From Beijerinckiaceae bacterium (GTDB lineage: Bacteria > Pseudomonadota > Alphaproteobacteria > Rhizobiales > Beijerinckiaceae), in NCBI GenBank assembly GCA_947453205.1, contig CANGFT010000004.1, positions 1 to 64,000 of the forward strand: a stretch of DNA of 64,000 bases, read 5' to 3'. Below the pieces are notes generated by a model. That model made no database searches. It was not told the DNA's origin and saw only the letters and a list, made by a program, of their open reading frames with translations. Of the stretch, positions 53,645-62,738 are shown piece by piece (position 1 is the first letter of the stretch; every line of letters starts with the position of its first letter). The position numbers were made by a program, and so were the translations under genes.

Positions 53645-54403
53645 CTATAGCAAAAGCAATCCCGTCGCTCCATCGTAAATCAGCTTGAGCCCCACCAGAA
53701 AGGTCGTGGCGCGGATGATGGGATAGAATTTCGCCCCTGACAGGCGCCGCACCATGAAGACGCCCAGAAAGGTCGCGGCCACGGCCACCGGCAGCAGCAC
53801 GGCGGAGGTCGTCAGATTCGGCAGCGAGAGTTGCCCCAGACCCAGAAATACGAAGATCTTCACCCAGTTCACGATGCCGAACAGAACCGACATTGTGCCC
53901 GCGAAGACCGCGGGGGGCAGCTTCTGGGGCATGAGGTAGACCTGCATGGGCGGGCCGCCCGCGTTGGCGATGAAGCTGGTGAAGCCCGCCACCGTGCTCC
54001 AGAGGGCGGCTTTCGGAAGGGCTGGCTGGGTCGGCTCCTGCTCCTTGCCCTTGCGGGGCAGGCTCATCAGCACGAAGCTCGCTGCGATCAGGCCGACCAT
54101 GAGCTGCACCGCGCTGGGCGTGACGCGCGTCGCGAGATAGGCGGCGATGGCGATGCCCACCATGGTTCCGGGCAGGCAATAGAGGAAATTCGTCTTGTGA
54201 AGGTTGCGCCGATAGGCCCAGACGCTGACCACATCCTGCGCGATCAGGATCGGCAGCTGGATCGCCGCCGCCTGCACCGGCGAGATCACGAGGCACATGA
54301 GCGGCAGGGCGAGGCCGCCGACGCCCGAAAAGCCGCCCTTCGCCATGCCCTGCAACAGAACCGCCGGGATCGCCGCGAGATAGAAATGCCAGTCTGTAAT
54401 CAT
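53645..54403 (-). CDS. TauE/SafE-family anion permease or exporter
   Basis: 252 residues from ATG 54403. About eight helices; MAKGGFSGVGGLALPLMCLVISPVQAAAIQLPILIAQD is the first TauE/SafE repeat and IANAGGPPMQVYLMPQKLPPAVFAGT the second. Family members move sulfite, sulfoacetate or similar organosulfur anions. 30 bp before the GT87-type gene on the same strand, so probably co-transcribed. Confidence 0.92.
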   Translation of the reverse strand: MITDWHFYLAAIPAVLLQGMAKGGFSGVGGLALPLMCLVISPVQAAAIQLPILIAQDVVSVWAYRRNLHKTNFLYCLPGTMVGIAIAAYLATRVTPSAVQLMVGLIAASFVLMSLPRKGKEQEPTQPALPKAALWSTVAGFTSFIANAGGPPMQVYLMPQKLPPAVFAGTMSVLFGIVNWVKIFVFLGLGQLSLPNLTTSAVLLPVAVAATFLGVFMVRRLSGAKFYPIIRATTFLVGLKLIYDGATGLLLL

Positions 54404-54532
54404 ACGTTCGTCTGATCCCGCCGCTTTCTCCCGCATTTGCAGGGGAAAGCTTCGTCTAAGAGCTAAGGCCGATGCTGTTGCCATGACGCCCCCGACCCCT
54501 CAAAACCGGGCGAGGAAACGTCGGAGGCTTCG

Positions 54533-56434
54533 ATGACGAGCCGTTATCGCGAAGTATATGCTGGTTGGCAAAAAAATCCCGAGGCTTTTTGGGCTGAGGC
54601 CGCGCGCGAGATCGACTGGATCACCCCGCCCCGGCGCATCTTCGACGCCGAAGCGGGCGTCTATGGCCACTGGTTCGGGGATGGCGAGTGCAATGTCTGC
54701 TGGAACGCTGTCGACCGCCATGTGGCGGGCGGACGCGGGGCGCAGGACGCGATCATCTATGACAGTCCGCTGGCCGGGGCGAAGGCGCGCATCACCTATA
54801 CGCAGCTCCTCGACGAGGTGAGCACGCTCGCTGCCGTGCTCGGGGATATGGGGGTGAGCAAGGGCGACCGGGTCATCGTCTATATGCCGATGATCCCCGA
54901 GGCGCTCTTCGCCATGCTGGCCTGCGCGCGCATCGGCGCCGTTCACTCCGTGGTTTTCGGCGGTTTCGCCGCCAAGGAGCTGGCGACCCGCATCGACGAC
55001 GCCGCGCCCAAGGCCGTGCTCACGGCCTCCTGCGGCATCGAGCCCGGGCGGCTTGTGCCCTACAAGCCCCTGCTCGACGAGGCGATCCGCCTCTCCAGCG
55101 CCAGGCCCCAATCCGTGCTGCTGCTGCAGCGCCCGCAGGCCGAGGCCTCCATGGCGGCGGGGCGCGACCATGACTGGGCGCAGGCCATGCAGGCCGCAAG
55201 GGCCGCAGGCAAGCGCGCGGACTGCGTGACCCTGAAGGCGACCGATCCGCTCTATGTGCTCTACACCTCCGGCACCACGGGCGTGCCCAAAGGGGTCGTG
55301 CGCGACACCGGCGGCCATATGGTCGCGCTCAAATGGACCATGAAGAATCTCTACGGGATCGATCCTGGCGAAGTCTTCTGGGCCGCGTCGGACGTCGGCT
55401 GGGTCGTCGGCCACAGCTATATCGTCTATGGGCCGCTGCTCCATGGCGCGACCACCGTCGTCTATGAGGGCAAGCCCATCGGCACGCCGGACGCGGGCGC
55501 CTTCTGGCGCATGATCGAGGACTACAAGATCGCCGCGCTCTTCACCGCGCCGACCGCCTTCCGCGCCATCAAGAAGGAAGACCCCAACGCCCTGCATCTC
55601 AGGCGCTATGACCTCACAGGCCTGCGCACGCTCTTCCTTGCGGGCGAGCGGGCCGATCCCGACACGGTGCAATGGGCCGAGCGGATTCTGGGCGTGCCCG
55701 TGATCGACCACTGGTGGCAGACGGAGACCGGCTGGTGCATCGTCGGCAATCCCGTGGGCCTTGGCATGCTGCCGGTGAAGCATGGCTCGCCCACTGTGCC
55801 CATGCCCGGCTATGACGTGCAGATCGTCGATGAGGCCGCAAAGCCCGTGCCTGATGGCAAGATGGGCTCCATCGTCATCAAGCTGCCGCTGCCCCCCGGC
55901 GCCCTGCCCACCCTCTGGCGCAACGATGAGCGCATGGCGGAAAGCTATCTTTCGGAATTTCCGGGCTTCTACAAAACCGCCGATGCGGGCTTCAGGGACG
56001 AGGACGGCTATCTCTACATCATGGGCCGCACCGACGACATCATCAATGTCGCGGGCCATCGCCTCTCGACGGGGGGCATGGAGGAGGTTCTGGCTGGCCA
56101 TCCCGACGTCGCGGAATGTGCGGTCATCGGCATCAAGGATGCGCTGAAGGGCGAACAGCCCTGCGGCTTCGTGGTGCTGAAATCCGGCGTTTCGCGCGAG
56201 CCCGCCCTCATCGAGAAGGAGCTGGTGGCGCTGGTGCGCGACAAGATCGGCCCCGTGGCGGCTTTCAAGATCGCGGTCACCGTGGCGCGCCTGCCCAAGA
56301 CCCGCTCGGGCAAGATCCTGCGCGGCACCATGAAGAAGATCGCCGATGGCGATGAATGGACGGCGCCTGCAACGATCGACGATCCCGCCATTCTCGACGA
56401 AATCCAGGCGAGCCTGAAGGCGAAGGGCGTTTAG
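54533..56434 (+). CDS. prpE: propionyl-CoA synthetase PrpE
   Basis: 633 residues, typical for PrpE and acetyl-CoA synthetases. GGAGG lies before the ATG. YTSGTTGVPKGVVRDTGGHMVAL, VIDHWWQTETGWCI and ARLPKTRSGKILRGTMKKIADG (adenylation Lys) are all complete. The WWQTETGW and RDTGGH forms are PrpE-like. It makes propionyl-CoA from propionate and ATP. Single gene, divergent from the TauE/SafE gene. Confidence 0.95.
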   Translation: MTSRYREVYAGWQKNPEAFWAEAAREIDWITPPRRIFDAEAGVYGHWFGDGECNVCWNAVDRHVAGGRGAQDAIIYDSPLAGAKARITYTQLLDEVSTLAAVLGDMGVSKGDRVIVYMPMIPEALFAMLACARIGAVHSVVFGGFAAKELATRIDDAAPKAVLTASCGIEPGRLVPYKPLLDEAIRLSSARPQSVLLLQRPQAEASMAAGRDHDWAQAMQAARAAGKRADCVTLKATDPLYVLYTSGTTGVPKGVVRDTGGHMVALKWTMKNLYGIDPGEVFWAASDVGWVVGHSYIVYGPLLHGATTVVYEGKPIGTPDAGAFWRMIEDYKIAALFTAPTAFRAIKKEDPNALHLRRYDLTGLRTLFLAGERADPDTVQWAERILGVPVIDHWWQTETGWCIVGNPVGLGMLPVKHGSPTVPMPGYDVQIVDEAAKPVPDGKMGSIVIKLPLPPGALPTLWRNDERMAESYLSEFPGFYKTADAGFRDEDGYLYIMGRTDDIINVAGHRLSTGGMEEVLAGHPDVAECAVIGIKDALKGEQPCGFVVLKSGVSREPALIEKELVALVRDKIGPVAAFKIAVTVARLPKTRSGKILRGTMKKIADGDEWTAPATIDDPAILDEIQASLKAKGV

Positions 56435-56441
56435 CCCTTCG

Positions 56442-56810
56442 TCAGGCGACCTTTGTAGGCCTGCGCGCGGAAGGTCTCGACCCTTTCGGCGCGGGTTTGC
56501 GCTTCACCCCCAGCGAGTTGAGTTCGACAGGAGGGTGATCCTCGAATTCGACCACAATGCGAACTTTGCCGCCGATCGCTGTCATGTAATCGCGCAGGGT
56601 CGAAACCAGCATGTCGCCGCGCTTCTCCAGCCGCGAAACGCTGTCTTGACCAATATTGAGCCTCTCGGCGATTGCGGTCTGCGTTTTTCCCGCCGCTTGC
56701 CGCGCTTGCCGCAAGGTCATCTCTTGCAGAATCAACTCGTCAGCGCGAGCGAGGACCTTTGCTCGCCTTGCTTCGGGCAGTTTCGCCAGCAGTTCATTGA
56801 GCGTCGCCAT
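56442..56810 (-). CDS. higA: HigA-like XRE antitoxin
   Basis: 122 residues from ATG 56810 with GAGAGG 7 nt upstream; a GTG at 56816 is in frame. The helix-turn-helix is GKTQTAIAERLNIGQDSVSRLEKRG (about 44-68). The basic C-terminal tail (KRKPAPKGSRPSARRPTK) is probably disordered. It overlaps the toxin 3' end by 17 bp, so translation is coupled. The toxin-first order fits HigBA systems. Confidence 0.88.
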   Translation of the reverse strand: MATLNELLAKLPEARRAKVLARADELILQEMTLRQARQAAGKTQTAIAERLNIGQDSVSRLEKRGDMLVSTLRDYMTAIGGKVRIVVEFEDHPPVELNSLGVKRKPAPKGSRPSARRPTKVA

Positions 56811-57171
56811 TGTCACGCCTCTCTTTTAGTTCGGCCTGGTGTTTACTGAAGCGTTTGTCCGCCGTTGCAATCAGTCGTGAATAGAAGCGCCGATGAGCGA
56901 TGCCGGATTTGTCTCCGGCCATCAGTAGGACGGCCTGCCGTTCGAGATCAAAAGCGAACGCTACACGCCAGGCTCCATTCGCAGCATCGAAACGCAGTTC
57001 CTTCATGTTGGCGTGAATGGAGCCCGGCAAGGTGTCCACCCACGGTCGCCCAAGATCAGGGCCGAACTCCCCCAGAAGCTTGGCGTGAGCCAAAAGCTCG
57101 TCCTGAACTTCGGGGGAAAGCTCATGAAAGTCGGGTTCAAATTCAGAATGAAAAAGAACCGTCCATGACAT
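56794..57171 (-). CDS. higB: HigB-like RelE/ParE-superfamily toxin (Gp49-related)
   Basis: 125 residues. MSWTVLFHSEFEPDFHELS, LGRPWVDTLPGSIHANMKELRFDAANGAWRVAFAFD and AVLLMAGDKSG...RRFYSRLIATADKRF follow the Gp49/HigB pattern, with the Arg in the KELRFD and WRVAF strands that supports mRNA cleavage on ribosomes. No ribosome-binding site is visible; the start abuts the TGTCT palindrome. It is translated before the antitoxin. Confidence 0.88.
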   Translation of the reverse strand: MSWTVLFHSEFEPDFHELSPEVQDELLAHAKLLGEFGPDLGRPWVDTLPGSIHANMKELRFDAANGAWRVAFAFDLERQAVLLMAGDKSGIAHRRFYSRLIATADKRFSKHQAELKERRDNGDAQ

Positions 57172-57187
57172 TGTCTAAATCCAGACA
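57172..57187 (-). promoter_or_regulatory. inverted repeat TGTCT-N6-AGACA at the higB start
   Basis: A 16-bp palindrome immediately upstream of the higB ATG, where a ribosome-binding site would lie. Could be an operator for the HigA repressor. Confidence 0.5.
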
Positions 57188-57207
57188 TGGGGTCGCTGAA
57201 AACACCG

Positions 57208-57244
57208 ATAATATGGTCTTGAATCCATATGGATTCAAGTCCAT
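57208..57244 (-). promoter_or_regulatory. AT-rich promoter and palindrome upstream of higBA
   Basis: A perfect 22-bp palindrome (CTTGAATCCATATGGATTCAAG, arms of 11 at 57218-57239), extended by ATGG/CCAT with one mismatch. On the minus strand it overlaps a promoter with TTGAAT (57233-57238), 19 bp, TATTAT (57208-57213). Repressor binding would block the promoter. The T run beyond it (57244-57249) resembles a terminator, but a stem without loop is more likely an operator. Confidence 0.65.
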
Positions 57245-57287
57245 TTTTTAGAGGTCCCCCCGCTCCGGTTCCGGCCCCCTGAACAGG

Positions 57288-57320
57288 AACAGCCCCCGGC
57301 CTGTGGCCGGGGGCTGTTTT
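57288..57320. terminator. strong hairpin terminator after pntB
   Basis: A 14-bp perfect stem AACAGCCCCCGGCC / GGCCGGGGGCTGTT with a 3-base loop, then TTT on the plus strand; on the minus strand it lies just past pntB and ends in CCTG. Probably terminates pntB transcription and blocks read-through from either side. Confidence 0.8.
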
Positions 57321-57340
57321 TCAACAGAAGCGAAAAAGCC

Positions 57341-58747
57341 TCAGTGCCCCAGCGCCTTGACGATGTCGTCGACCATCTTCTTGGCGTCGGCGAAGAGCAT
57401 CATGGTGTTGTCGCGGAAGAACAGTTCGTTCTCGACGCCCGCATAGCCAGACCCCATGCCGCGCTTGATGAAGAGCACGGTCTTGGCCTTTTCGACGTCG
57501 AGGATCGGCATGCCGTAGATGGCGGACTTGGGGTCCGTCTTGGCGGCGGGGTTCGTCACGTCATTGGCGCCGATCACGAAAGCCACATCCGCCTGGCCGA
57601 ATTCCGAATTGATGTCCTCGAGCTCGAAGACCTCGTCATAGGGCACATTGGCTTCCGCCAGCAGCACGTTCATATGGCCGGGCATGCGGCCCGCCACGGG
57701 ATGAATGGCGTATTTGACCTCGACGCCCTCTTTCTTGAGGAGGTCCGCCATCTCGCGAAGCGCGTGCTGGGCCTGCGCCACCGCCATGCCATAGCCCGGC
57801 ACGATGATGACCTTGGCGGCGTTCTTCATGATATAGGCCGCGTCGTCCGCCGAGCCCTGCTTGACGGGCCGCGTCTCGATCACGCCGCCTGCGGCGGCCG
57901 CGCCGTCATCGCCGCCGAAGCCGCCGAGGATCACCGAGAAGAACGAGCGGTTCATGCCCTTGCACATGATGTAGGACAGGATCGCGCCGGAGGAGCCGAC
58001 GAGCGCGCCGGTGATGATGAGCGCGAGATTGCCCAGCGTGAAGCCGATGCCAGCCGCCGCCCAGCCCGAATAGGAGTTGAGCATCGAGACGACGACCGGC
58101 ATGTCCGCGCCGCCGATGGGCACGATGAGCAGCACGCCAAGGGCGAAGGAGACGGCCACCAGCGACCAGAAGACAAAATGGCTCTGGGTGGCCATGAAAA
58201 GGCCGATCAACACGACCAGCAGGACGCCAAGGCCGCCATTGATGACATGGCGCTGGGGCAGCATGATGGGCTTGCCGGACATGCGCCCGTCGAGCTTCAG
58301 GAAGGCGATGATCGAGCCTGTGAAGGTGATGGCGCCGATGGCCGCGCCAAGGGCCATCTCCACGAGGCTCGCGCCATGGATCGCCTTCGCCGTGCCGATG
58401 CCGAAGGCCTGTGGCGCATAGAGCGCGCCCGCCGCCACCAGCACCGCCGCAAGGCCCACCAGCGCATGGAAGAAGGCCACGAGCTGCGGCATGGCGGTCA
58501 TCTGCACGGTGCGCGCGCGCCAGGCGCCGAAGCCGCCGCCGATGGCGACGCCAAGCAGCACCAGAAGCCATGCGGAGAAGCCCGCAGGCATGCGGTAGAG
58601 CAGCGTGGTCACGACCGCGATGCCCATGCCGATCATGCCGAACTGATTGCCCTGCCGCGAGCTTGAGGGATGCGACAGGCCGCGCAGCGACAGGATGAAC
58701 AGCACGCCGCTGACGAGATAGAGAAGGGCCGCGAAATTGGCGCTCAT
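57341..58747 (-). CDS. pntB: NAD(P) transhydrogenase beta subunit PntB
   Basis: 468 residues. About nine membrane helices (domain II), then the NADP-binding domain III with IIVPGYGMAVAQAQHALREM (about 312-331) and ANDVTNPAAKTDP. It uses the proton gradient to drive NADP reduction by NADH. It is separated from pntA2 by 4 bp. Confidence 0.97.
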   Translation of the reverse strand: MSANFAALLYLVSGVLFILSLRGLSHPSSSRQGNQFGMIGMGIAVVTTLLYRMPAGFSAWLLVLLGVAIGGGFGAWRARTVQMTAMPQLVAFFHALVGLAAVLVAAGALYAPQAFGIGTAKAIHGASLVEMALGAAIGAITFTGSIIAFLKLDGRMSGKPIMLPQRHVINGGLGVLLVVLIGLFMATQSHFVFWSLVAVSFALGVLLIVPIGGADMPVVVSMLNSYSGWAAAGIGFTLGNLALIITGALVGSSGAILSYIMCKGMNRSFFSVILGGFGGDDGAAAAGGVIETRPVKQGSADDAAYIMKNAAKVIIVPGYGMAVAQAQHALREMADLLKKEGVEVKYAIHPVAGRMPGHMNVLLAEANVPYDEVFELEDINSEFGQADVAFVIGANDVTNPAAKTDPKSAIYGMPILDVEKAKTVLFIKRGMGSGYAGVENELFFRDNTMMLFADAKKMVDDIVKALGH

Positions 58748-58751
58748 CGGC

Positions 58752-59186
58752 TCAACCCTTCTTCTTGTACATGGCGAGCATGCGCTCGGTGACGAGGAAG
58801 CCGCCGAAGATGTTCACCGAGGCGAGGATCAGGGCGATGAAGCCGAAGACGCGCGCCCAGAGCGGGCCATCGTCGCCGGGGGCGGAGGCGTCCACGCCCA
58901 CCGAGAGCAGGGCGCCCACCACGATCACCGAGGAGATGGCGTTGGTCACGGACATCAGCGGCGTGTGAAGCGCAGGCGTCACCTGCCACACCACATAGTA
59001 GCCGACGAAAATGGCGAGGGCGAAGATCGCCAGTCGGAACACGAAGGGATCGATCGCGCCGCCGGACGCCGCATTCGCCGCGTCGCCCGCCGCGCTTGCG
59101 ATCTGGTCGGCATATTGCTGGGCCGCGCCCTGCACCTTCTCGAGAAATTGCTGTGTCGCTTCGCTTGCCATGACGCCCTCATTCAA
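58752..59186 (-). CDS. pntAB: NAD(P) transhydrogenase alpha subunit part 2 (PntAB)
   Basis: 144 residues. A polar N-terminal part is followed by three or four membrane helices (about 46-65, 67-90, 98-118, 118-138), the membrane part of the alpha subunit that is a separate gene in alphaproteobacteria. [26 protein letters not shown] is typical. Second of three pnt genes. Confidence 0.95.
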   Translation of the reverse strand: MNEGVMASEATQQFLEKVQGAAQQYADQIASAAGDAANAASGGAIDPFVFRLAIFALAIFVGYYVVWQVTPALHTPLMSVTNAISSVIVVGALLSVGVDASAPGDDGPLWARVFGFIALILASVNIFGGFLVTERMLAMYKKKG

Positions 59187-59219
59187 AGTTGGGCCGGAGG
59201 AAAAGGCGGCGGACGCCGC

Positions 59220-60356
59220 TCACGCCTTCTGGAAATTGGGATGCACCACCGCGCCGTCGCGGGTGAGCAAAGTCGCCTTGACGAGTTCGTCGTCCCAGTT
59301 GGGCGCGAAGGTCTTCGTCTCCTTGTTCACCAGCGTGTCCATGAAGGCGAGCAGGTTGCGCGCATAGAGGCTGGAGGCCGTGGCGGCGAGGCGGCCGGGG
59401 ATGTTGAGATGGCCTACGATCTTCACGCCATTGTCGGTCACGACGGTCTCGCCGGGAGCCGCAAGCGCGCAGTTGCCGCCACGCTCGACCGCCAGATCGA
59501 CGATGACAGAGCCCGGGCGCATGGAATGAACCATCTCGGCGGTGATGAGCCTTGGGGCGGGGCGCCCGGGGATCAGCGCCGTGGTGATGACGATGTCCTG
59601 CTTGGCGATATGGGCGGCGGTGAGGGCCGCCTGCTTGGCCTGATAGTCCTGCGACATCTCCTTGGCGTAGCCGCCAGCCGTCTGGGCCTGCAGGAACTCC
59701 TCATCCTCGACGGCGAGGAATTTCGCGCCAAGGGATTCGACCTGCTCTTTGGTGGCGGGGCGCACGTCGGTCGCGGTCACGATGGCGCCGAGGCGCCGGG
59801 CCGTGGCGATGGCCTGCAGCCCCGCGACGCCGACGCCCATGATGAAGATCTTGGCGGCGGGCACGGTGCCCGCGGCGGTCATCATCATCGGCAGGGCGCG
59901 GCCATATTCGGCGGCGGCGTCGACCACGGCGCGATAGCCCGCCAGATTGGCCTGCGAGGAGAGGACGTCCATCACCTGCGCGCGGGTGATGCGCGGCATG
60001 AACTCCATGGCGAAAGCTGAGACCCCGGCCTCAGCAAGGCCTGCGAGCGCCTCGTCCTGGCCATAGGGATCCATGATCGCGATGACGGCGGCGCCGGGGG
60101 CTGCCCCCGCCAGATCGGCGGCGGCGGGACGGCGGACGGCGAGGATCACCTGCGCCCCCGCGACAGCTTCGTGCAGGCTATGGGCGATGGTGGCGCCAGC
60201 AGCCTCGAATTCGGCGTCGGGGATCCCGGAGGGGACGCCCGCCCCGCTCTGGACGATGACCTCGCCGCCGAGCGCGCTCAGCTTCTTGATCGTCTCCGGC
60301 GTCGCTGCGACGCGGGTCTCGATTGCGAGGTTTTCAGCAGGAACAGCAATGCGCAT
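59220..60356 (-). CDS. pntAA: NAD(P) transhydrogenase alpha subunit part 1 (PntAA)
   Basis: 378 residues from ATG 60356 with AGGAG upstream; the longer frame to 60458 is rejected. MRIAVPAENLAIETRVAATPETIKKL and the NAD-binding FIMGVGVAGLQAIATARRLGA (about 166-186) place it in the alanine dehydrogenase/PntA family, with VIVDLAVERGGNC near the dI active site. First of the three-gene pnt operon. Confidence 0.97.
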   Translation of the reverse strand: MRIAVPAENLAIETRVAATPETIKKLSALGGEVIVQSGAGVPSGIPDAEFEAAGATIAHSLHEAVAGAQVILAVRRPAAADLAGAAPGAAVIAIMDPYGQDEALAGLAEAGVSAFAMEFMPRITRAQVMDVLSSQANLAGYRAVVDAAAEYGRALPMMMTAAGTVPAAKIFIMGVGVAGLQAIATARRLGAIVTATDVRPATKEQVESLGAKFLAVEDEEFLQAQTAGGYAKEMSQDYQAKQAALTAAHIAKQDIVITTALIPGRPAPRLITAEMVHSMRPGSVIVDLAVERGGNCALAAPGETVVTDNGVKIVGHLNIPGRLAATASSLYARNLLAFMDTLVNKETKTFAPNWDDELVKATLLTRDGAVVHPNFQKA

Positions 60357-60465
60357 GCTCAAGGCTCCTATGAAACCTGTCGTTCCGGCTGCACGATCCC
60401 CCAAAAACCCCTGAAATGAAAAACCGCCGGCGCGCCTTCCAAGCGCGCGGCGGCTCATTCAGGCG

Positions 60466-60615
60466 TTACAGAAGCGTGACGGCCATGAAGACGACAATGG
60501 CGACGACGCCAATGGTGCCCCACTTCGTGAGGGCGAGAAACAGCTTGTAGGTGCTTTCGTGCTCGGCGTAGTCCATGTCCGGATGGCCGGAAGCAGCGGT
60601 CTGATGGTTAGCCAT
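60466..60615 (-). CDS. aa3-type cytochrome c oxidase subunit IV
   Basis: 49 residues from ATG 60615 with GAGGGG upstream. HPDMDYAEHESTYKLFLALT followed by a single helix (KWGTIGVVAIVVFMAVTLL) is the alphaproteobacterial aa3 subunit IV, usually found beside pntAA. It stabilises the oxidase. The longer frame to 60801 is a shadow. Confidence 0.93.
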   Translation of the reverse strand: MANHQTAASGHPDMDYAEHESTYKLFLALTKWGTIGVVAIVVFMAVTLL

Positions 60616-61246
60616 GATCCCCTCGGAAAGGTTCGCTTGAGTTTCCACCTTGTTGCTTAGCCCAAACCGAGTTTGCCTGCAATGCAGCGCTGGCGCGACG
60701 CGCCTTGTTGGCCACATAGAGAAGATAGACCGAGAGACAGAGCGCCCCGCCCATATGGATGAACTGGAGCCGCTCCGCATCCGGCGCATCGGGGCCCGCA
60801 AGCAGGCGCCCGATCACGAAAGCGGCGAGCGGCGGCGCCAGGGCGAGCGCGCGCGCCGCCCCTTCCCCGCGCCGAAAGAGGCAGGCGGCCACCAGCAGGG
60901 CTGGAATGTAATAGGCCTCGACCCCTGAGCCCGGCCCGAGCCGCAGCGTGACCAGCAGGGTGACGAGGCTCCCCGCGAAGGCGAGAAGCCAGCGCCCCAG
61001 AAGCGGGCTCGCATGGCCAAGGAAGGGGACGGCGAGAAAGGCGGGCGTGGTCGCCCAGGAGACGGCGGTCCCCCAGCCGGGCTCACCGATGGCCCAGACG
61101 ATTCCAAGGGGATAGAAAGGCTGGCCCGAACCAACGAACAGGGCGACGCCATTGGCGGCCTGCTGCATGGGATCGGTCGTAGCGGTCTGCCGACGCCAGA
61201 ACTGGACAAGACCAGACTGTGTCGCTGCCTGCTCCTTCTCCACCAC
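60608..61246 (-). CDS. hypothetical integral membrane protein
   Basis: 212 residues from a GTG; family not recognised. Five or six hydrophobic segments (about 40-58, 65-83, 87-105, 112-126, 132-148, 166-180) and a polar C-terminus. Its stop overlaps the start of subunit IV by 8 bp, so the two are probably translated together. Codon use fits the neighbours. Confidence 0.7.
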   Translation of the reverse strand: MVEKEQAATQSGLVQFWRRQTATTDPMQQAANGVALFVGSGQPFYPLGIVWAIGEPGWGTAVSWATTPAFLAVPFLGHASPLLGRWLLAFAGSLVTLLVTLRLGPGSGVEAYYIPALLVAACLFRRGEGAARALALAPPLAAFVIGRLLAGPDAPDAERLQFIHMGGALCLSVYLLYVANKARRASAALQANSVWAKQQGGNSSEPFRGDHG

Positions 61247-61298
61247 CTGGCCCCCGTGACATCACTGAGCCTTGCTACGGCCCGCAGGGGGCGGCGGA

Positions 61299-62678
61299 TC
61301 AACCGGCGTCGCGATGACCGGTGAGGCCCACAAGGTCGAGGGCCGCGTTCTGGCGCTGCGCGATGGCGTCGACAGAGAAATTCTGGCCCAGCGCGGTCTC
61401 GAACAACTGGTGGAAATTGAGCTTGGCGTCGAGATGCAGAAACACCCCGCCAAGGCCGATGGCGGCGCGGTCCATGAAGACGAACTCGCGCGGAACCTTC
61501 ACGGGCCCCTTTTCTTTCAAGGCTTTATGAACGGTGAAGGCCTCCTTGCGGCCGTATTTGCCGGGCTCCACCCCATCCGCGATGGTGCGCACGCGGTCAT
61601 CGAGCAGGGGGCCATAGATGAAGCGGGCCCAGATGTTGAGCACTTCAATGAGATCCTTGCGCAGGCCCTTGAAGCCCCAGGTCTCATAGGCATGGACCAC
61701 CTGCGCCTCGTCGCCGCGCAAAAGCCCCTGATAGAGGTCCACCACGCCGCCGACGAAGCTCGGGGGGAAGATGCGCACGCAGCCGTAATCCAGGAGATTG
61801 ATCCCCTCGCCCTCGCCGAAGACCGTGTAATTGCCGAGATGCGGATCCCCGTGGATCACGCCGAACTGGCTGAAAGGCTGCCACCACGCCCGGAACATGG
61901 CCACGGCGATGCGGTTGCGCACCTCCTGATCCGCGCTCTTGAAGGTGAGCAGCTTGCGCCCCTCGAGCCAGTCGAGGGTCAGCAGGCGGCCGGTGGAAAG
62001 GTCCGGCCAATGGCCGGGGACGCGGACTTCGTCAAAGTCCGAGAGCATATGGGCGTAGAGCGCGGCGTGCTTGGCCTCGCGCCGGTAGTCGAGCTCCTCA
62101 CGCACGCGCGCCCCGATTTCGACGGCGATTTCGCGGGTGTCGATGGCCGGGTCCATGCGCCGATGGAGCGAAAAGAGCATATTGAGCTGGGAGAGGTCCG
62201 CCTCGACGGCAGACGCCATGTCGGGATATTGCAGCTTGCAGGCGAGCGGGCGGCCATCAAGGCTCGTCGCGCGATGCACCTGTCCCAGCGAGGCGGCGGC
62301 GGCGGGCCGCAGGTCGAAGGCGCCGAACCGCGACCGCCACTGGGGCCCAAGCTCGGCCTGCATGCGCCGCTTGACGAAGGCCGCGCCCATGGGCGGCGCG
62401 TCGGCCTGCAGCTTCTGGAGCTCCTCGGCATATTCGGGGGGCAGGGCGTCGGGGATGGTGGCCAGCAGCTGCGCCACCTTCATCATGGGCCCCTTGAGAT
62501 CGCCCAGAGCCCGGGTGAGCGCCCGCGGAAGCGTGGCCTCCTCGCCCGCGCGCGCGCCGCCCATCAGGGTCGCAGCCGCAATGCGCGCGGCGACCCCGCC
62601 CACATTGGCGCCGACCCGCGCATAGCGGGTGGCGCGGGCGGAAAAGCGATTGGCTTCGTCGTCGATCATGGACTGCAA
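61299..62678 (-). CDS. ABC1/UbiB-family atypical kinase (AarF-like)
   Basis: 459 residues. LKGPMMKVAQLLATIPDALPPEYAEELQKLQADAPPM is the N-terminal KxGQ-type extension (here MKVAQ), AAASLGQVHRA the Ala-rich nucleotide loop, PLACKLQYPDM the ATP-binding Lys, and HGDPHLGNYTVFGEGEGINLLDYGCVR the catalytic/metal segment. Family members are needed for ubiquinone synthesis. The C-terminus lacks the two membrane helices of true UbiB, so it is a soluble relative. Confidence 0.9.
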   Translation of the reverse strand: MQSMIDDEANRFSARATRYARVGANVGGVAARIAAATLMGGARAGEEATLPRALTRALGDLKGPMMKVAQLLATIPDALPPEYAEELQKLQADAPPMGAAFVKRRMQAELGPQWRSRFGAFDLRPAAAASLGQVHRATSLDGRPLACKLQYPDMASAVEADLSQLNMLFSLHRRMDPAIDTREIAVEIGARVREELDYRREAKHAALYAHMLSDFDEVRVPGHWPDLSTGRLLTLDWLEGRKLLTFKSADQEVRNRIAVAMFRAWWQPFSQFGVIHGDPHLGNYTVFGEGEGINLLDYGCVRIFPPSFVGGVVDLYQGLLRGDEAQVVHAYETWGFKGLRKDLIEVLNIWARFIYGPLLDDRVRTIADGVEPGKYGRKEAFTVHKALKEKGPVKVPREFVFMDRAAIGLGGVFLHLDAKLNFHQLFETALGQNFSVDAIAQRQNAALDLVGLTGHRDAG

Positions 62679-62738
62679 CCTGCGGTGGCCGGCTTGTGCG
62701 TCAAGCGTCAGCCGCAGGTCTACGGGCCGGAGGCCGCC

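Noticed and set aside
54500-56101. 533-codon open frame on the minus strand
   Set aside because: Antisense to prpE, with no recognisable domain.
57213-57250. Palindrome plus T run as a plus-strand terminator
   Set aside because: The palindrome has no loop and no plus-strand gene ends nearby; its overlap with the higBA promoter suits an operator better.
57344-58666. 440-codon open frame on the plus strand
   Set aside because: Antisense to pntB; His/Gly/Arg/Glu-rich shadow product.
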